This document shows positions 35,601-49,300 of a DNA stretch of 64,000 nucleotides, piece by piece. Within the stretch, counting starts at the first letter, position 1, and each line of letters starts with the position of its first letter. The DNA comes from Arthrinium phaeospermum (taxonomy: Eukaryota > Ascomycota > Sordariomycetes > Amphisphaeriales > Apiosporaceae): assembly GCA_006503535.1 (NCBI GenBank), contig QYRS01000005.1, forward strand, positions 1,798,001-1,862,000, read 5' to 3'. The notes under the pieces were generated by a model. The model did not search any database, had not been told where the DNA came from, and worked only from the letters and a program-made list of their open reading frames with translations. The position numbers and the translations under genes were made by a program.

Positions 35601-37343
35601 GAATTGCAGATTGAGAGGGTTAGCCCAAAGCGTGTCTAGATGGCCCAAATATGATGGGCAATGGCCAATGGAGTTGTTGTCTGCCCCGTCTGTCTGTATA
35701 CCGTGTCCAGGGGTGTTGCTTGACGGGTAAGCAGTCTTTTTTGCAACAGTCCATCTTACTCAACCTGCAATCCAAGCCCTGGTCGTATACTTGAGCCATC
35801 CGGCGTTACACTTGTCCAAACTACTACACTTCACATGTTCAGCACCTGCATTGTTGTATCATATGTGAGAGGTACACATGTAACCTGTCATTTGGTTTAG
35901 AGTTTCTGAACGATTCACTCACCGTTGACCATCTCCGGCCGGCCATGGAGGGATCCATTGATGAACATTGCTACTAACGTACTGCAGCCATTCATCTTTG
36001 AGCATGCACTAATTGGGCTTACATCAATAACTAATAGAGGGGTTAGGAAAAGAGGAAAAGCAGATCAGGTCGGTCGGTTTCTAACATTAGACAGCAGAGA
36101 CCCGCTTCAAGCCCGTCTAATAGCGACTTGATGAGCTTTTAGCCTAGCTGGTGGACCAACCCCCTCTCTGTCACTCACTGGCTCTGGGCTACAGCATCGC
36201 GAACCGTCCATTCATGTACTGGTATCATACGAGGAGGGCCCTGAATAGGCGTGTGTGCTAGCTGGCTGGGTGCTAGCAAGCTCGCTAACTGCATTGACTG
36301 ATAGAGAGGAGTACCGAACAGATGGGCCCCCCATACTGTAGCTGCTGCAAGTACCTGCTTTGCTGTACATACTTGACGACGTATCCGGTGTACTGCGTAT
36401 CAAGTTGGGGTGTTCAACCGAAGTAGGTAGGCTGTGCAGAAACTGTCCTCGACGAATCTGATGGTGCGTGCGACCGAACACGTCAAGACCTTTTTTTTTC
36501 TTTCTCTTTCTGCGTGTCTTTCACCCTGCAAGTCGAGACCATCCCCACGTCAGTTCCGCCGGGGTCTCCTGACCTTTTTGCTGGGTTGTAGGCAATCAAT
36601 CTCCTTGTCCCCGGTGCCGGGCAGCCAGCCGCTCTCGCTCAGTTTTCCGGGGGTGAAGATGGACGGTTGTGGAGAAGACGAGACAGTTTGGATCACCCTG
36701 AAAAGTCCACTGCATCGTGCCAAGGCCCAAAACCCTTGAAAGGACCTCTCTGCGCCGAGAAGTAGACTCGCACGGCAGGGTGGTGGTGCAGGTACCTGCC
36801 CAAGTAGAACCTGCTTCGACTACCCACAACCCCTACTGGGGTTCGCTGGGTGGATTGGGCACTGGAGAGCACTTGGAAACAGGCACTAGGACGACTAGGA
36901 CTGGGCGCACCAATCCCACTCTCTCCCACTGGGCTGATGGGTTTGGGGGGGTTATCCTCCTCGTCACTCACACACACTCTACTTTAGAAGTCCCGAGAAA
37001 GTGTGATGAGACGAGCTGTCCTTCTCTTTTCCCCTTCCCCAATTGCGAACTTTCATCGCATAACATGACTTGAGACAGCGGTCGACCTGTCTACAACCTA
37101 CGCGCAACGTCTCGCATACGTAACTCTACAACATCCATTCGTCTGCACCTATACCCCCCCAGGCGCATTCTGCTTTCCAAGGGCCAATCCCAGCGCTCGT
37201 CTCACGCTAAGAGGATCGCGCACTTTCGCTTTCGGGGCTGTGCCCGTTGCATCGCCACGGTGCCAGCGTGCCTGAAAGGCTGACTGGCGATTCTGCCTCG
37301 CGACACAACGTCTGCTTCCGTCTTTAGAAACATTGCTGCTGCT
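32615..37343. other. 4.7-kb gene-poor region upstream of the CRZ1-like gene
   Basis: No supported gene. The longest ORF (plus strand, about 33675-34358, 227 codons) has erratic composition and no motif. Simple sequence is scattered: CATACATACATA, GGCAGGCAGGTAGACAGG (about 33987-34003) and a pyrimidine tract at 36489-36530. CT-rich leader sequence at about 37015-37340 precedes the CRZ1-like start. Confidence 0.4.
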
Positions 37344-39524
37344 ATGGATCAACAAGCTGCACAAGGAGCCCATGCGGCTCGTGGCCGGTCCCCATCTGCC
37401 GGCCATCAGCAGCCTCATATAAGAAATAGCCATTCTCCTTCGCCTCATCCCTACCCGTTCCGATGCCACTATCGGTCTCGGACTTGGCCTCGACAACTCC
37501 ACCACGACAAACATCCAGCAGCAACCGCAGTACGCATCCACCGACTTCAACAATTACAACACCACTGCCGCAGCAACCCAGTTCCTGGATCCGACGCAGG
37601 GCTTGGCTGACGTCCTCCTTCGACACGACCTTCCCTACCCAGACCCAGGCCGGCTTCAACCAGAACCTGCTCACCCCCGACTTCAACGGAGGCGGAGACT
37701 TCTCCCTCTTCCCACCCACCACCCAGGGAGACCAGTTCAACAGTCCCCTATTTGGTGGTAGCGCGCCGTCTGGAACCCCAGATATCAACAATATGACCTC
37801 GCCCCAGATACATCACTCCCTACGCCTCCTCACCACCTCAAGCCAGACCCCCACCAACCTGGTTCCGCACACCAGTCGCCGGCCTTCAACCAGCATCACT
37901 TTGCTTCGCCCTCTCCTCACCAGCACTCGAGGAACACCTCGCTTGGTCCCGAAGCTGCCCTCTTAGGAAACCAGGTCGATTGGTCTGCTGCGCAATTCCA
38001 AGGGCACCGCCGCTCCCCCTCCGAACTCGGACGTCTCCTCGGCCCAGCACTCGCCCAACTTGATTGCTCAAGACAACTTCGACAACGCACACTCCGAACA
38101 CGGGCATTCCCCAATGCAGCGGCCACAGGACGGGTTCTACGACGGCGTCAGCGCCGGGCTGGGTAGCTTCAGCATCTCGGATCCCCACCACTTGGCGCAG
38201 GGCGGAGTCCATCGCACAGCCCTGCCATGTCCCCGCGCATCCCTCCGCAGCAGATGCCAGACATGGGCCAGCACAATCAACACTACGCCTGGCCGGCCAG
38301 TCTCAGGGATTTGTGAGCGCGCCGACAATCAGCTACCCGGAGGTTCCCCTCCCTTCCTGCCGATGTTGGCATGGGCCAAATGCAGCCTCCTGCTATCAAT
38401 ATTGACTTTGCGCCCACTGCCAGGCAGGGTGGCGAGATGCCTAAGCAGACAATGGACCAGACTTCACTAACGCCGCCTGACAGAGGTATACTACTTCTTT
38501 CCCATGCTTGAGTTCACGATGACTAATCGAAGTGCAGGCCGAGCCCGTGGTCGTCAACGAGCGGTCACCGACCCCTACAACAGCGTGGTCCTGGCATATC
38601 TCGGACAAGTACACCGGGAAGCTTGTCCAACCATTTGGGGGCCGACTTGGTCTCGCGCAGCCGCTCAGGATCCGATTCCTCACGGTCTATTTCACCTCGC
38701 TATCGCCAAGCGACCGTTCAGGCAGTGCTAGTGCTGCATCTAGAAGGCGGCAGTCGATGTCAGCGGTCCCCAACAACGTCATTGCTCTCCGACTCGCAGA
38801 CCCCGAATACCAGGCTGCGCAAGAGAGTGGGAACTCCAAGCGCGTCCAAAAGCACCCGGCTACATTCCAATGCACCCTCTGCCCCAAGAGGTTTACGCGC
38901 GCATACAACCTGCGATCGCATCTCCGCACTCACACCGACGAGAGGCCATTTGTGTGCACGGTATGCGGCAAGGCCTTTGCAAGACAGCATGACAGGAAGC
39001 GTCATGAAGGCCTCCATTCCGGAGAGAAGAAGTTTGTTTGCAAGGGTGACCTCAAGGCAGGCGGGCAATGGGGCTGCGGCAGACGCTTCGCGCGTGCCGA
39101 TGCGCTGGGCCGGCATTTCCGGTCAGAAGCTGGCCGAATATGCATCAAGCCCCTGCTCGACGAGGAGATGCTCGAGCGCCAACGAGTATGGCAAGAGCAA
39201 CGAATGCATAACATGGCGCAAAACATGGCAGCTCAGCAAGCTATGATGGATCCCAACGCGTATCCGTCCATGGACCAAAGTGGTTTTGCTCTGCCAGCCT
39301 CCTTGCTAGCACAATACCCTGCCCTAGCGCAGATGAATTGGCAGACCCAGGATGTTGGTGGGGTGGAAGACGAGCTCAGTGGCCGCTCTAGTTTTGACGC
39401 CTCAGACTACGACGAAGGTGACGACAACGGCTATGTGAGTGGTCCGGGCACAGGCTTCGGTGAGGGCGGGATGCAGCAAAACTTCGGCGAGATAGGATAC
39501 GTGAGCGACTATGGTGGTCGGTAG
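37344..39524 (+). CDS. crz1: CRZ1-type C2H2 zinc-finger transcription factor (calcineurin-responsive)
   Basis: CRZ1 is dephosphorylated by calcineurin on calcium influx and enters the nucleus to activate stress and wall genes. Two classical fingers (FQCTLCPKRF...HLRTH and FVCTVCGKAF...RHEGLH, about 38866-39025) and a third atypical finger (KFVCKGDLKAGGQWGCGRRF...HFRSEAGRIC) match CRZ1, as do SAVPNNVIALRLADPE before them and the acidic tail. The start MDQQAAQGAHAARGRSPSAG also fits. A 52-nt intron (38486-38537) joins PDR to GRARGRQRAVTDPYN. PPAINIDFAP just before it resembles a PxIxIT calcineurin-docking site. The N-terminal half changes frame repeatedly (at least near 37470, 37820, 38000, 38590, 38710), so it is not readable as one ORF; the finger region and C-terminus are intact. 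Confidence 0.87.
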
Positions 39525-40530
39525 AAAAGGGGTTGGTTGGTTGACGTTGATTCTTGGATTTGCTTTTGGGAGGGTTTTTCTTGGGTTTATAACGATTTTG
39601 GGGGAAGCAAACAAGATGCGCGGGCTTGGATTCTTGCTTCCCGAGAGCGTGGATTGATGGATGACATGGACAGCGATTTGGAAAGGATTACTCTTCACGG
39701 CTGAGAATATTTACACGACGGGTGTCGTGTGGGTGGAAGCGGCTTCCAATTTTTCTTTTTCTTGATTCTATTCAGATCACGATATGACTAGACGGCATTA
39801 TTTAGATACCAACACGGAGTTGCTCGTTTTCTGTTTTCGAATATCCTCAGCTTGTTTCTGCCATCTTCATATGAGCCCGACCCTTCTTCTCAAGAGGTCT
39901 GTAACATACCTACCTTAAGTACCTTGCCATACTCCTTCGATAAAGCACGACGAAGGGATAGCGGGGGTTATTTAGCGACGAACGACCCAACGCGGGGGGT
40001 CTTGATCAGATCAACCTGATCCCGCATTTCGGTTAGGTCAGGAAGGTACTTTGGCTGCGTACGTAGCTCGCGCGTGTCGAAATAAAATGCTCAACTACCA
40101 AAAGGCCCATCAGACAACTTTGAGTGCTACTCTTGGAATGCACCCACCAGTCTCACTTGTGGGTTGCCCTGAATATGTTGCCATCAATGTACTTGGGCCA
40201 CTTAAGTACTTGCTGAGTCAGGAAGGTTGTCTTATCACAAGGCATCATGCGCATGACAGGGAAAGAGGCCAGGACAGACACATCACAAGCGAGCTTCCCA
40301 CGACCTGTACTTGCCTTCTTCTCATTCTTTTGGATAGTGACTACCCAGACCAGATCTTCAAAAGAATTCATAACGAGCTACAATCAAGTCATAGAGGCAC
40401 TACATCCACCACTTTCGAAACATCATCCCGCCATCTCCCAACAGCACAGTGATACCTGTGAGTAATAACAAAACACTGCAACACGCTTTACTGGAAAGGA
40501 ATCAAACTCGTCTCTACGGACTTGTATTAA
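39525..40530. other. Intergenic region between crz1 and the enoyl-reductase-like gene
   Basis: 1 kb with the CRZ1 3' UTR and the promoter of the next gene. No supported gene. Confidence 0.4.
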
Positions 40531-41850
40531 ATGGCCCCCCTACCACCATCAAGGCCATCGTGGCCGTCGAGGGGGGCAAGATGGAGATCCGCGACGTCGC
40601 CTTGCCCCGGTTCCGCAACAACTACGTGCTCGTCAGGGTGAAGGCCGTCGGTCTCAACCTATTAGACTGGGAACGTGTCCGCACAGGGATGCGCCGCCTG
40701 GTGCACGTATCGGCACCGACTACGCGGGCATCGTGGAACAGTCGGACCGGCGGGTCACCAAGGACTTCGAGAGGGGGGATCGGATTGCGGGGGTTGTGCG
40801 TGGCGGGTGAGTTTGACCTTGACCCCGTTTCCATGGGGGCTTCTCTGCTTTCGCTTCTGTTGCGCAATGTTTAGTTGGCACGGCGATCTGAGAGGACATC
40901 TACCTCCCCAGAAGGAGGGAATGAGTCTGCCAGGGGAAATGAGAATGAACCAGGGGCTGACTTGCGAACTGCCAGCGATGCTGCGGAGCTCGAGAACGGC
41001 GCCTTCGCCGAGTGGATTGTTGCCAAAGGCGATCTCCAAATCAAGATCCCGGATAACATCAGCTACGAGGAGGCCGCCACGCTCGGCAGATCCATCTGCA
41101 CTGTCGTATGTACCATGTCTCCATGCCCCTCTCCTGATGGTGACTGCCCTGCTCACATCGAAATTCCTGCAGGGTCAAGGCCTGTACCGCTCGCTCGAGA
41201 TACCAGTCCCGCCGGGCTCCTTCTTGGTCAAGCAGAACATCCTGATCTACGGAAGCGAAACCGCGACGGGGCGTCTGGGCATCCAGTTCGCGCGCCTGTC
41301 GGGCCTAGGCATAATCACGATCAGCCCAAGGCAGAGGCCCAGTTTGTGGCGTCGCTGGGCGCCAACTGTATCTTTAAACGAAGACGGCGGATCGTGCGCG
41401 CTCGGCATCCAGCAGGTTACTTCGGGCTCCCTGCGGCTGGCCTGGGACTGCACGGGCCTGGGCGCCGAGTTCTGCGCCGCCTCGCTCTCGACGAATTTGT
41501 TGCGCGACCAGCCGGTGTATGCAACTGCTATGCCCGTCGAGCGCCAGTCGCTGACCCGGTTCAACCAGGCCGTCCGCGGTCCGGTCCAAAGTGTCTTGGA
41601 TACCGTTTTCGGGGAGCGGTTCCTCATATTCGGACGGCTGATGGAGATCGATCCGGAGGAGTACGAGTTCGCCAAGCAGTTCTGGGAGCTGACGCGGCGA
41701 GTCCTCGAGAGCGGCGACGTGAAGCCTTGTACACCGGTAGTCAACCGTGGCGGGGAGTATGGGCTTGAGGGGGTGCTCCTGGGGTTGGATGATCTCCGGT
41801 CTGGCAGGGGCTGTATGGGGTCGAAGTTGGTGTATCAGCTCCCTGGTTGA
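40531..41850 (+). CDS. Medium-chain dehydrogenase/reductase, trans-enoyl-reductase-like
   Basis: NADPH-dependent MDR protein of the ToxD/LovC-like group. Visible: TIKAIVAVEGGKMEI, KAVGLNLLDWE, GTDYAGIVE, the SYEEAATLG helix, and a cofactor-binding strand ILIYGSETATGRLGIQFA. The C-terminus EFAKQFWELTRRVLESGDVK through YGLEGVLLGLDDLRSG is typical. Two introns are likely: 40807-40874 and 41106-41172. The frame shifts at least near the start (CCCCCC run at 40534-40539), near 40690, around the first splice junction and near 41330. The ATG at 40531 is a best guess. No PKS or NRPS gene is nearby, so it is probably a stand-alone reductase rather than a cluster partner. The substrate is unknown. Confidence 0.72.
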
Positions 41851-44800
41851 GAGCAAAGGAAAAAAGAACTACGGTGTACGACTTCCTTGTCACACGGTCT
41901 CAAGCAAGCATTGCTTCTATGATTTGCTTTTGTTGCTGGATGACAGCATATGTCAACATAATTTGCGTACACAAAGGGCGTTGGCTTGCTACCCATAGAA
42001 ATACTGTCGAGTTAGAGTCAGCCAGGCAGCCCTCGAGAATCCAAGATCTTCTTCCCATCCATGTCATTGATTGTGGGTGCGCATCCTTAGAACACTGGAT
42101 CAGGAAATGATATTCAATCCCCAACATTCTAAATGGGTGGTGCATATTGACAAGCAGAATAGCCATATTTGAGTGTCAATTCCCTCCTGAGAAGAGGATG
42201 GTGGGTTGTCATGTATTTGGTAGAAATAGGGGCACCCTAAGCTTGTGCAAATCCCACGAAGATGCTATTGTGCTACAGATTAGGCCCCGTGGACAAATGA
42301 ATGCCTGCCTTGATTTATGATGTATACTTTTCTACTACCTGACTAATTTACCCTGACGGAGTGGCATTCCGGTGCTTGATGAATGTACGGTGATATGATA
42401 TCACAATTTATCAACCACTAGACTGTTGTTTCCCTCGATAGCTGTGGATTGATGGATAATGTGCAAACTCCGGAGCCTCTAGTAGCGCCGTGCCCCATCC
42501 TGGGGCCAGTATTAGTATCTGCTACTTCCAAAGCACACGGAATGCGCCGGACAGCCCTAACATAAGGCGTAACTTCAGCTGCCGATCTGTCGACGTTCTT
42601 TCAGGGGTGGTTTTGCGAACGTCGCCCACCAGTCTAGACGCAAATCAGTCGCGAACGATTCTCAGCAAATCACTCTGGTGAGGTTCGGTTAAATACAACG
42701 CCAAATACCAGGGTGCTCTCACTGATGCTCGCTATCAAACACGTGGGAATTGAAACTCAAAACCCCCCAGGGCGTAGTACTTTGGGATGTAGGCAGCAAA
42801 GGTAGGTCTAGGTTGACGTGCATCATCGTCCAGAACGCCCCTTGCACATAACGTTCTAGATCGGGACACCCGACCTGCCAAACGACGGGCCTCGTCCCGC
42901 TAAAGCTTAGGGCCCGTTGGGGGACCCGCTGCTGGGCTGGCAGGCAGGCTTGCCACAGACCCGGGGGCGCGCTGACCGCTCGACGGGGTTCATCCCGCTG
43001 GTTCGCTTCTGGGGGCCTGGTCTCTCGTCATACAAGCTTTTGTCAGATGGTAAAAGTAAAGAGAGTGCTGAGCAAGGCAGTACATAGCTTATTTGTTAGC
43101 GATGCTACCTTGGGTGCGCCGGCAGCTAGCAACAATGGTAAAAAGCGCTGCTGTTGCGGCTCTCATCTGAGATAATCTCTGATGCATCTTCCCATCTACC
43201 CTCGCGCATGTCTCACTGTCGTCCACAATGGCGGGCTGGGGAGGGACCTGTGCGTCCGTCCTACCTTGCCTGAAGCTTGTTCCGCCGGACGGCCCAGCAC
43301 CAACGGACGCGACACGACACGAACACCACTGAGGATAGAAAAAAAAAAAAGAAAACTGCGCCTTCCCGATTGTTTGCTGCGCTTGTTCCACGTTCATTCC
43401 GGCACGGCGGAGATTAGGTATGTAGGGTGGTTTGCTGCGTAGTTCCCGCGCCGCGTCGTCTCACCGGTTCATCTCAAAAAAGACTTGGTCATAGGGGAGG
43501 CAAATGCCCCGAATCGGCGCGCAGCCTCGTCATTACGGCCCATTGATGCATGTCCACTTACACGCAACCTACTAACAGTAGTCGTAGGCAGTAGGAGTAG
43601 TGTGCTGGGTATGAATGGACGGACGACGCCGTGCTAAACGTCATGCTAATGGCATCGTATATCAACTTGCATAAAACCATGCGTGAGGAATGAGGGCCTT
43701 TTGCGAGGCTATTCGTCCACTTCAACTTGCGGTCTGCGAGAGTTTTTTCTTGTCGGATACAACAGCCTCGTTTTGGAGGGTCGCAGCCCTCGCATCACTT
43801 CACGGATTATGCCGACGGGCTAGGTCGCCACCTGGATCTGACCGCCGGAGAAGCTGTAGTGAGCGATGTGTAATTGGTATTGGGTGTTGGGTGTTGGGCG
43901 TTGTTATAATTGTCGATTATCTGTGTGACAATGGAAGAGGCCCCCAACTCGTTGGAGGCTGAGACGAGGATCCGCCCCCAACCAGACCAGGGCCAACTGG
44001 TTCTCGACTGGACGTCATCAGGAAGGCTGCGAGCTGCATTGTAGTTTGTTTCGCATTTGGAAAATTTTCCCTGGGTTCTCACTGCTTGGTTTGTATACGA
44101 ATCAGTCCACTTTATGAGGTGTGTCGGCTGTTTGGTTTGGGCTGAATCTTCTCCAGGTCGCTCCGAGCCTCGTCGTGCAGCATTGTTGGAAGCGGTGTAG
44201 ATGCGGCGATGCCTATTTCGGCCAAACGGGGTGGAAGGCGCATCAGAGATCTGCCCCTACCGGGCTCCCACTGGGCGGGACTCTGGGAGAATGCCGTCCC
44301 CTCCCCAAGATTCTCGGGAGGAGTGTCGATAGAACACGCACATTAGCTACCGATGATGCCCGCGCGAGGAATTTACCCGTCCACGCAGGTGACAGGCGCT
44401 GTAGTAAGCCAGTGAATGCTATTGGCATCTACAGTTAACGTACAACCCTGGAATTGAGGGCTTTGATATGCCAATTGATGGGTCTGGCAAGTCTGGTACG
44501 GATAGACGCTCTTGGTGCCTCGATCATCTCCACCGTTGGATGGGGTATCGAACAACGTGGACAGGCATCGATCCAGAAAATCGGTTGGGAGTCCGATCAA
44601 TACAAGCTGGCCGGCCGCATCGCTGCCCAGCTGTCATGTATCGCTACTGCTTGTATACTTGCCTTACTTGGTGTGCAGTGCATTGCAGCCGGGCAACATC
44701 TCTCAATGGGTCGATCAATGGGATTGTGCCAGTAGCAAGCAGCATAAGCAAAAGCTGGTGGTTTGGTGGAGGAGCCGCTTCGTGCGCGTAGACGACGAGG

Positions 44801-46355
44801 GATACGCGCAAGGCCCGTCTGGGCTCTGGAGGGGCGGACTCATTGGACCGATTCCTCCATCCATCGCATGCACCGCGCGACTTACTTACAAAGGCGACCC
44901 CTCCTAAAAACTGTACCTACATATCTGGAGCGGTTGTTCCCATACCTACCACTGCAATGTTCGCGTGTATGCATGTTTCTGGAGATTCCCATAGCACTGT
45001 ACGGATATCCAGTATCCCTTCGTCCTCTCCCCAGCCTTCTCATCAGACATCTACTGTTTACACATACGCCCTCAACATCGGATAAGGGCAAACGGAACAG
45101 GGAGGCGTTCAATGATAAGGGTAGCATTCACACGAACCGAAATGAGAAATGATTAAAATAACCAAATTGGCGAGCTCTCGTCTGTCTTCTGAAGAGAATC
45201 CCTTTTGGCAAAAAGGAGGGGTTCAATGAATGTCTCATAAGAATTTCCGAGGTGGTTGGGCTTGGGGCAGCTATGATGTCGGTCGAATTTTTTTCTATTA
45301 GCCAGGGTGCTACTTCCCGTACCATTTGCGCGCTAGACTCGCCTTCCTTTCCACGCTCGAGGGAGACAGTCAACGAGCTTCGATCGTGAGCTGGGCGAAA
45401 GCGAAGGCGAAGCCCTCCAGGACATGATATATCAGGCGCAAGTGCAGTGTGCAGTTGCATGTTGCATGCACCACAGTACGTACACTCTTGGAGGGGGGGC
45501 CGGTACTTCGGTGAATAACCTAGGGAGGCTCGGAGGGGGGGAGGAGTGTCCATTGATGTTTGTGGGTGGGAGTAGTGGATTGGAGTGTCACAGAGGCCGC
45601 GGCCAATCAGACGGGTGATCGACCCTCCGCCACCCCAATTTGCTATCTACGCACACCCTCCTCCCGGGCCTGTGTGTTTCGTTCCCTGACCTTCTGACCA
45701 TTCACACGGACGGTCATTGTGCATGACCCTGCAGACAAGTCCCATACTCCTACATAAGACCAATAGAGTAACCCTTTCTCCCCATGAACCTGGTGTTTAC
45801 GCCCCCCGTTGCCTACAGGGAGCAGACGACTGACTGACTGATTGAGCAATGAATGAGAGGTGGTTCGACTTTGCTTCAGTCGACATCGCCGAGTCTTTTT
45901 TTAAATGATTTGACCCGCGCCCCGATCTGCGCGTAGTTACTGGCCTAGCAACCGGCTCACTCCAGCTAGCCATTTGCTTGGTTCATTGGATCACCGGCAC
46001 GACCAATAAGAGAGAAGGAAAGGGAGAAGGGAGAGAAGAATATCAGGAAGGAAAAAAGCAAAGGGGTCTGTGAGACAGTCGATTTGCTACTAACCAGGCA
46101 GGTCCCTTCGCGCATTTCGAGAATTGACTTGTCAGACAACCGACGACCCTCGAAATCCAGAACCTGCGTTGCTTGGGAGAGACGTGGAAGAGCCGACAGA
46201 CACTATACGCCCTTTGTTGTCGGCCTGGCACCGTACTCGGTATATCGATCCGCCCACGATCGACTCCACGGACTCGACTTCAGCGTCTGTCCAAGACTTG
46301 CCGCGGCCAATGATTCATTCACCCTTCCACCACCAGTTGAGCTTAATCCGTCAGA
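41851..46355. other. 4.5-kb gene-poor region upstream of the repetitive-protein gene
   Basis: No supported gene. Landmarks: a short GGGTGTT-type repeat (43880-43905), an A12 run near 43339, a CCAAT box at 46003-46007 and a purine-rich GA tract at 46009-46066. The last two lie about 300 bp upstream of the next start and may belong to its promoter. Confidence 0.4.
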
Positions 46356-49300
46356 ATGGCCACTGCCGAGGTTGCAACTGCCTGCGGAAGCTGGACAAGA
46401 AGCGTATCTGGCTCGCCAACGACCCTGCCTTCGACAAGCTCGACTCTATGGGATGATCTGGACGTCGAAGTGCGATTGAACCTCATTGCCAGAGCATGGC
46501 AGCTCTCGCAAAGAACGCGGTATGTCACCCACCAAGGCCAGCTTCGAGTCACGGTGCCCGCGCTCAAACAGCCGGCGCCAAAGTTATTCATCGGCTCAAT
46601 TGGGAAATGTTGGTTGAAGTATATTATAAGCCTCGAGATGTAGCGCTTCTGGAGCAGAACAACCCCTCACCACCACTACGTCAGCATGCAATCTTTAAAC
46701 CATTAATCGTTCCGGACGCCAGCCCTAAGCGATCTCGGCTTTCGGCGCAATGCGAGCCCCCGGAGGTCATCGACGACACTCTGTATGACCCGTCCCGAAC
46801 GGGTCATGCTGCTTGTCAACGAGCTCCGACTCCGGAGGAAAATGCACCTGCACCTTCCGATCCAGAAACAACCAGCCGTCGCAGTCGGGAAGACTCCATA
46901 TTTCGAGATCCCTCAATGGATGTCCAAGTCGACTTTTCGTCCGAAGAAGGCTTTTCCCAATTCGCCAAGAAGAAGAAGAAAGCCACACCGGCTGCTTTCA
47001 ACTGGGCGACGAGCTCAACAAAGGCGACGGCACTGCTGGCGACGACGGCAATGGAGGAGACCAGAATGGTGGCGGTGGCGGTGATGCGGCAGGGTCCGGC
47101 AACGGCGGCGATGCCGGTGGGGGTGGAAGCGGCGGCGGCGATGACGACAAGGACAAGGACAAGAAGGACGACCCGGCACCAGAGGACCCTTGGGGCGCAT
47201 TCGAGGCGGCCGGTACGAAGAAGAAGAAGGGGGAAGAAAGGTGCCGAGCCCGAGCCCGCCCCCGAGCCTGCCCCCACGACCTTCGACGATATCAAGTTAG
47301 ACGACCCCCCACCAGAGGAACCCAAGAAAAACTGGTGTCTTCGCCTCATGGGGTTCCAGCTGGCTTACCGGTGGCTCTCTTGGATCTGGGACCAAAGCTT
47401 CTGACCCTCCTCCTAAAGTAGAAGAGAAAAAAGAGGAGGACACATGGGGCATCAATCGGCCCAAGCCCAAGAAAGCGACAACAGCGTCGTTCATTTACGG
47501 CGATATCGACGAACCTGCGCCCAAACCCGAGAAACCGAAAGAGCCGAGCCAGCTCCCGCGGATGATTTCTGGGGCGCCCCGTCACTAAAAAGAAGGGCAA
47601 GAAGTGTAAAGCGGTCGAAGAAGTCAAGGCGCCTGAACCCTCCGCCTCCGCCTGTGCCAGAACCACCCGCCGAGACTGAACCAGGCGATGAAGACATTTG
47701 GGGTTGGGGTTCAAAAAAGGACAAGAAGAAGAAGGGGAGGAACACCACCGCCGCCTCCGGAGCCGGTCAAAGAAGAGCCTCCTGTGGACGACTTTTGGGG
47801 AGTTCCTATGTCTAAGAAGGACAAGAAAAAAGAAGAAGGGGGCTATGAGGAGGTTGCGCCAGAGCCCGTACCGGAACCCGAACCTGAACCCGAACCAAAG
47901 CATGCAGCTGATGACATGTTGTTCTTTCCTTGGGACTAGCAAGAAAGACAAAAGAAGAAGGGGTCGTCGAAGAGCCTCCCAGAGTGCCCACTCCAGAGCC
48001 CCGTAGAGCCTGAACCCGAACCTGAACCCGAAAAACAGGAGGATGACATTTGGCATTCGGTCTCACTTCCAAGAAAAACAAGAAGAAGAAGGGTGTGGTT
48101 GAACCCGAGCCGGAGCCAGAGCCAGAACCGGAACCCCCCAAGGAGGAAAAGCCGGTTGTAGAGGATATTTGGGCCACCTTGACCTCGTCGAAGAAAGACA
48201 AGAAAAAGAAGAAGGGCGTCATCGAAGAGCCCCCCAGAGTGCCCACTCCAGAGCCTGAACCGACCCAGAACCGCTTAAAGAGGAGAAGAAGGAAGACGAC
48301 GACTGGATGAACTGGGGTGTTCCCTCCAAGAAGGACAAGAAAAAGAAGAAGGGCGCCGTTGTGGAAGAGCCACCCAAGGAACCCGAGCCTGAGCCCGAGC
48401 CGGAACCCGAGCCAGAGCCAGAACCGGCCCAGAACGACGACATATGGGGAATGAGTCTAAGCAAGAAAGACAAGAAAAAGAAAAAGGCGCCGTGGAGGAG
48501 CCGCCTAAGGAGCCAGACCCCCCACCAGAGCCGGAGAAAAAGGCCGACGACGACTTCTGGGCCGGTCTTGGGACCAGCAGCAAAAAGGACAAAAAGAAGA
48601 AGAAAAGGGCGTCGAGGACCCTCCCCTCCCCCTCCCCCACCACCGGAACCAGAACCAGAACCTGAGCCGGAACCGGAACCTGAGCCAGAGCCTGTCAAGG
48701 AAGAAAGCAGCATTTGGAGTTTCTGGGCGCGACCAAGAAGGTGACCGCTCCCAAGAAGACAACCAAAACCAGTAGTGCACTGGTTGAGGTGAAAAGGCGC
48801 CCGAACCTGCACCAGACCTCCTCCTGCAGTCCCGGAAGCTGATGAAGACGACGGTGAAGACGGGAGTGGTTCATTCTGGGACAGCATCGCTGGCACAAAG
48901 ACGGACAAGAAGAAAAGAAGAAGAACGCCGATGCAGTCTCAAACCTGACTCGATCGAGAGCCCAAGACCGACGACATCTGGGGTCTCACGGCCCCAAAGA
49001 AGAGTAAATCCAGCAAGAACGCACCGGTCGAGGTCAATGGTTCTTATTTCGACGCAGTCAAGCCGGATTCAGTAGAGGATGACAAGGCCGACGATGATGA
49101 TGGGGATGGGGAGCCTCCTCGAAAAGAAGAAGAAGTCCAAGAAGGAACTTGCCGAGCCTCCGCCTCCAGCCCGACTCCTCCATCTCTAGACATGGACGAG
49201 CCAGCAAACGAGCTCGAGACTAATGTTTGGGGAGAGGAGGAAGCTCCAGCTTCGAAGAATCCTCCAAATCCAAGGACAAGGAGGATAAGAAGTCCAAGAG

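Noticed and set aside
28690..41850. Biosynthetic gene cluster (phosphotransferase, oxidase, enoyl reductase)
   Set aside because: No PKS, NRPS, terpene or other core enzyme; genes are 1-8 kb apart with CRZ1 between.
48219..48908. 229-codon minus-strand Gly/Ser-rich ORF
   Set aside because: Mirror of the poly-Lys/Glu-Pro repeats on the plus strand.
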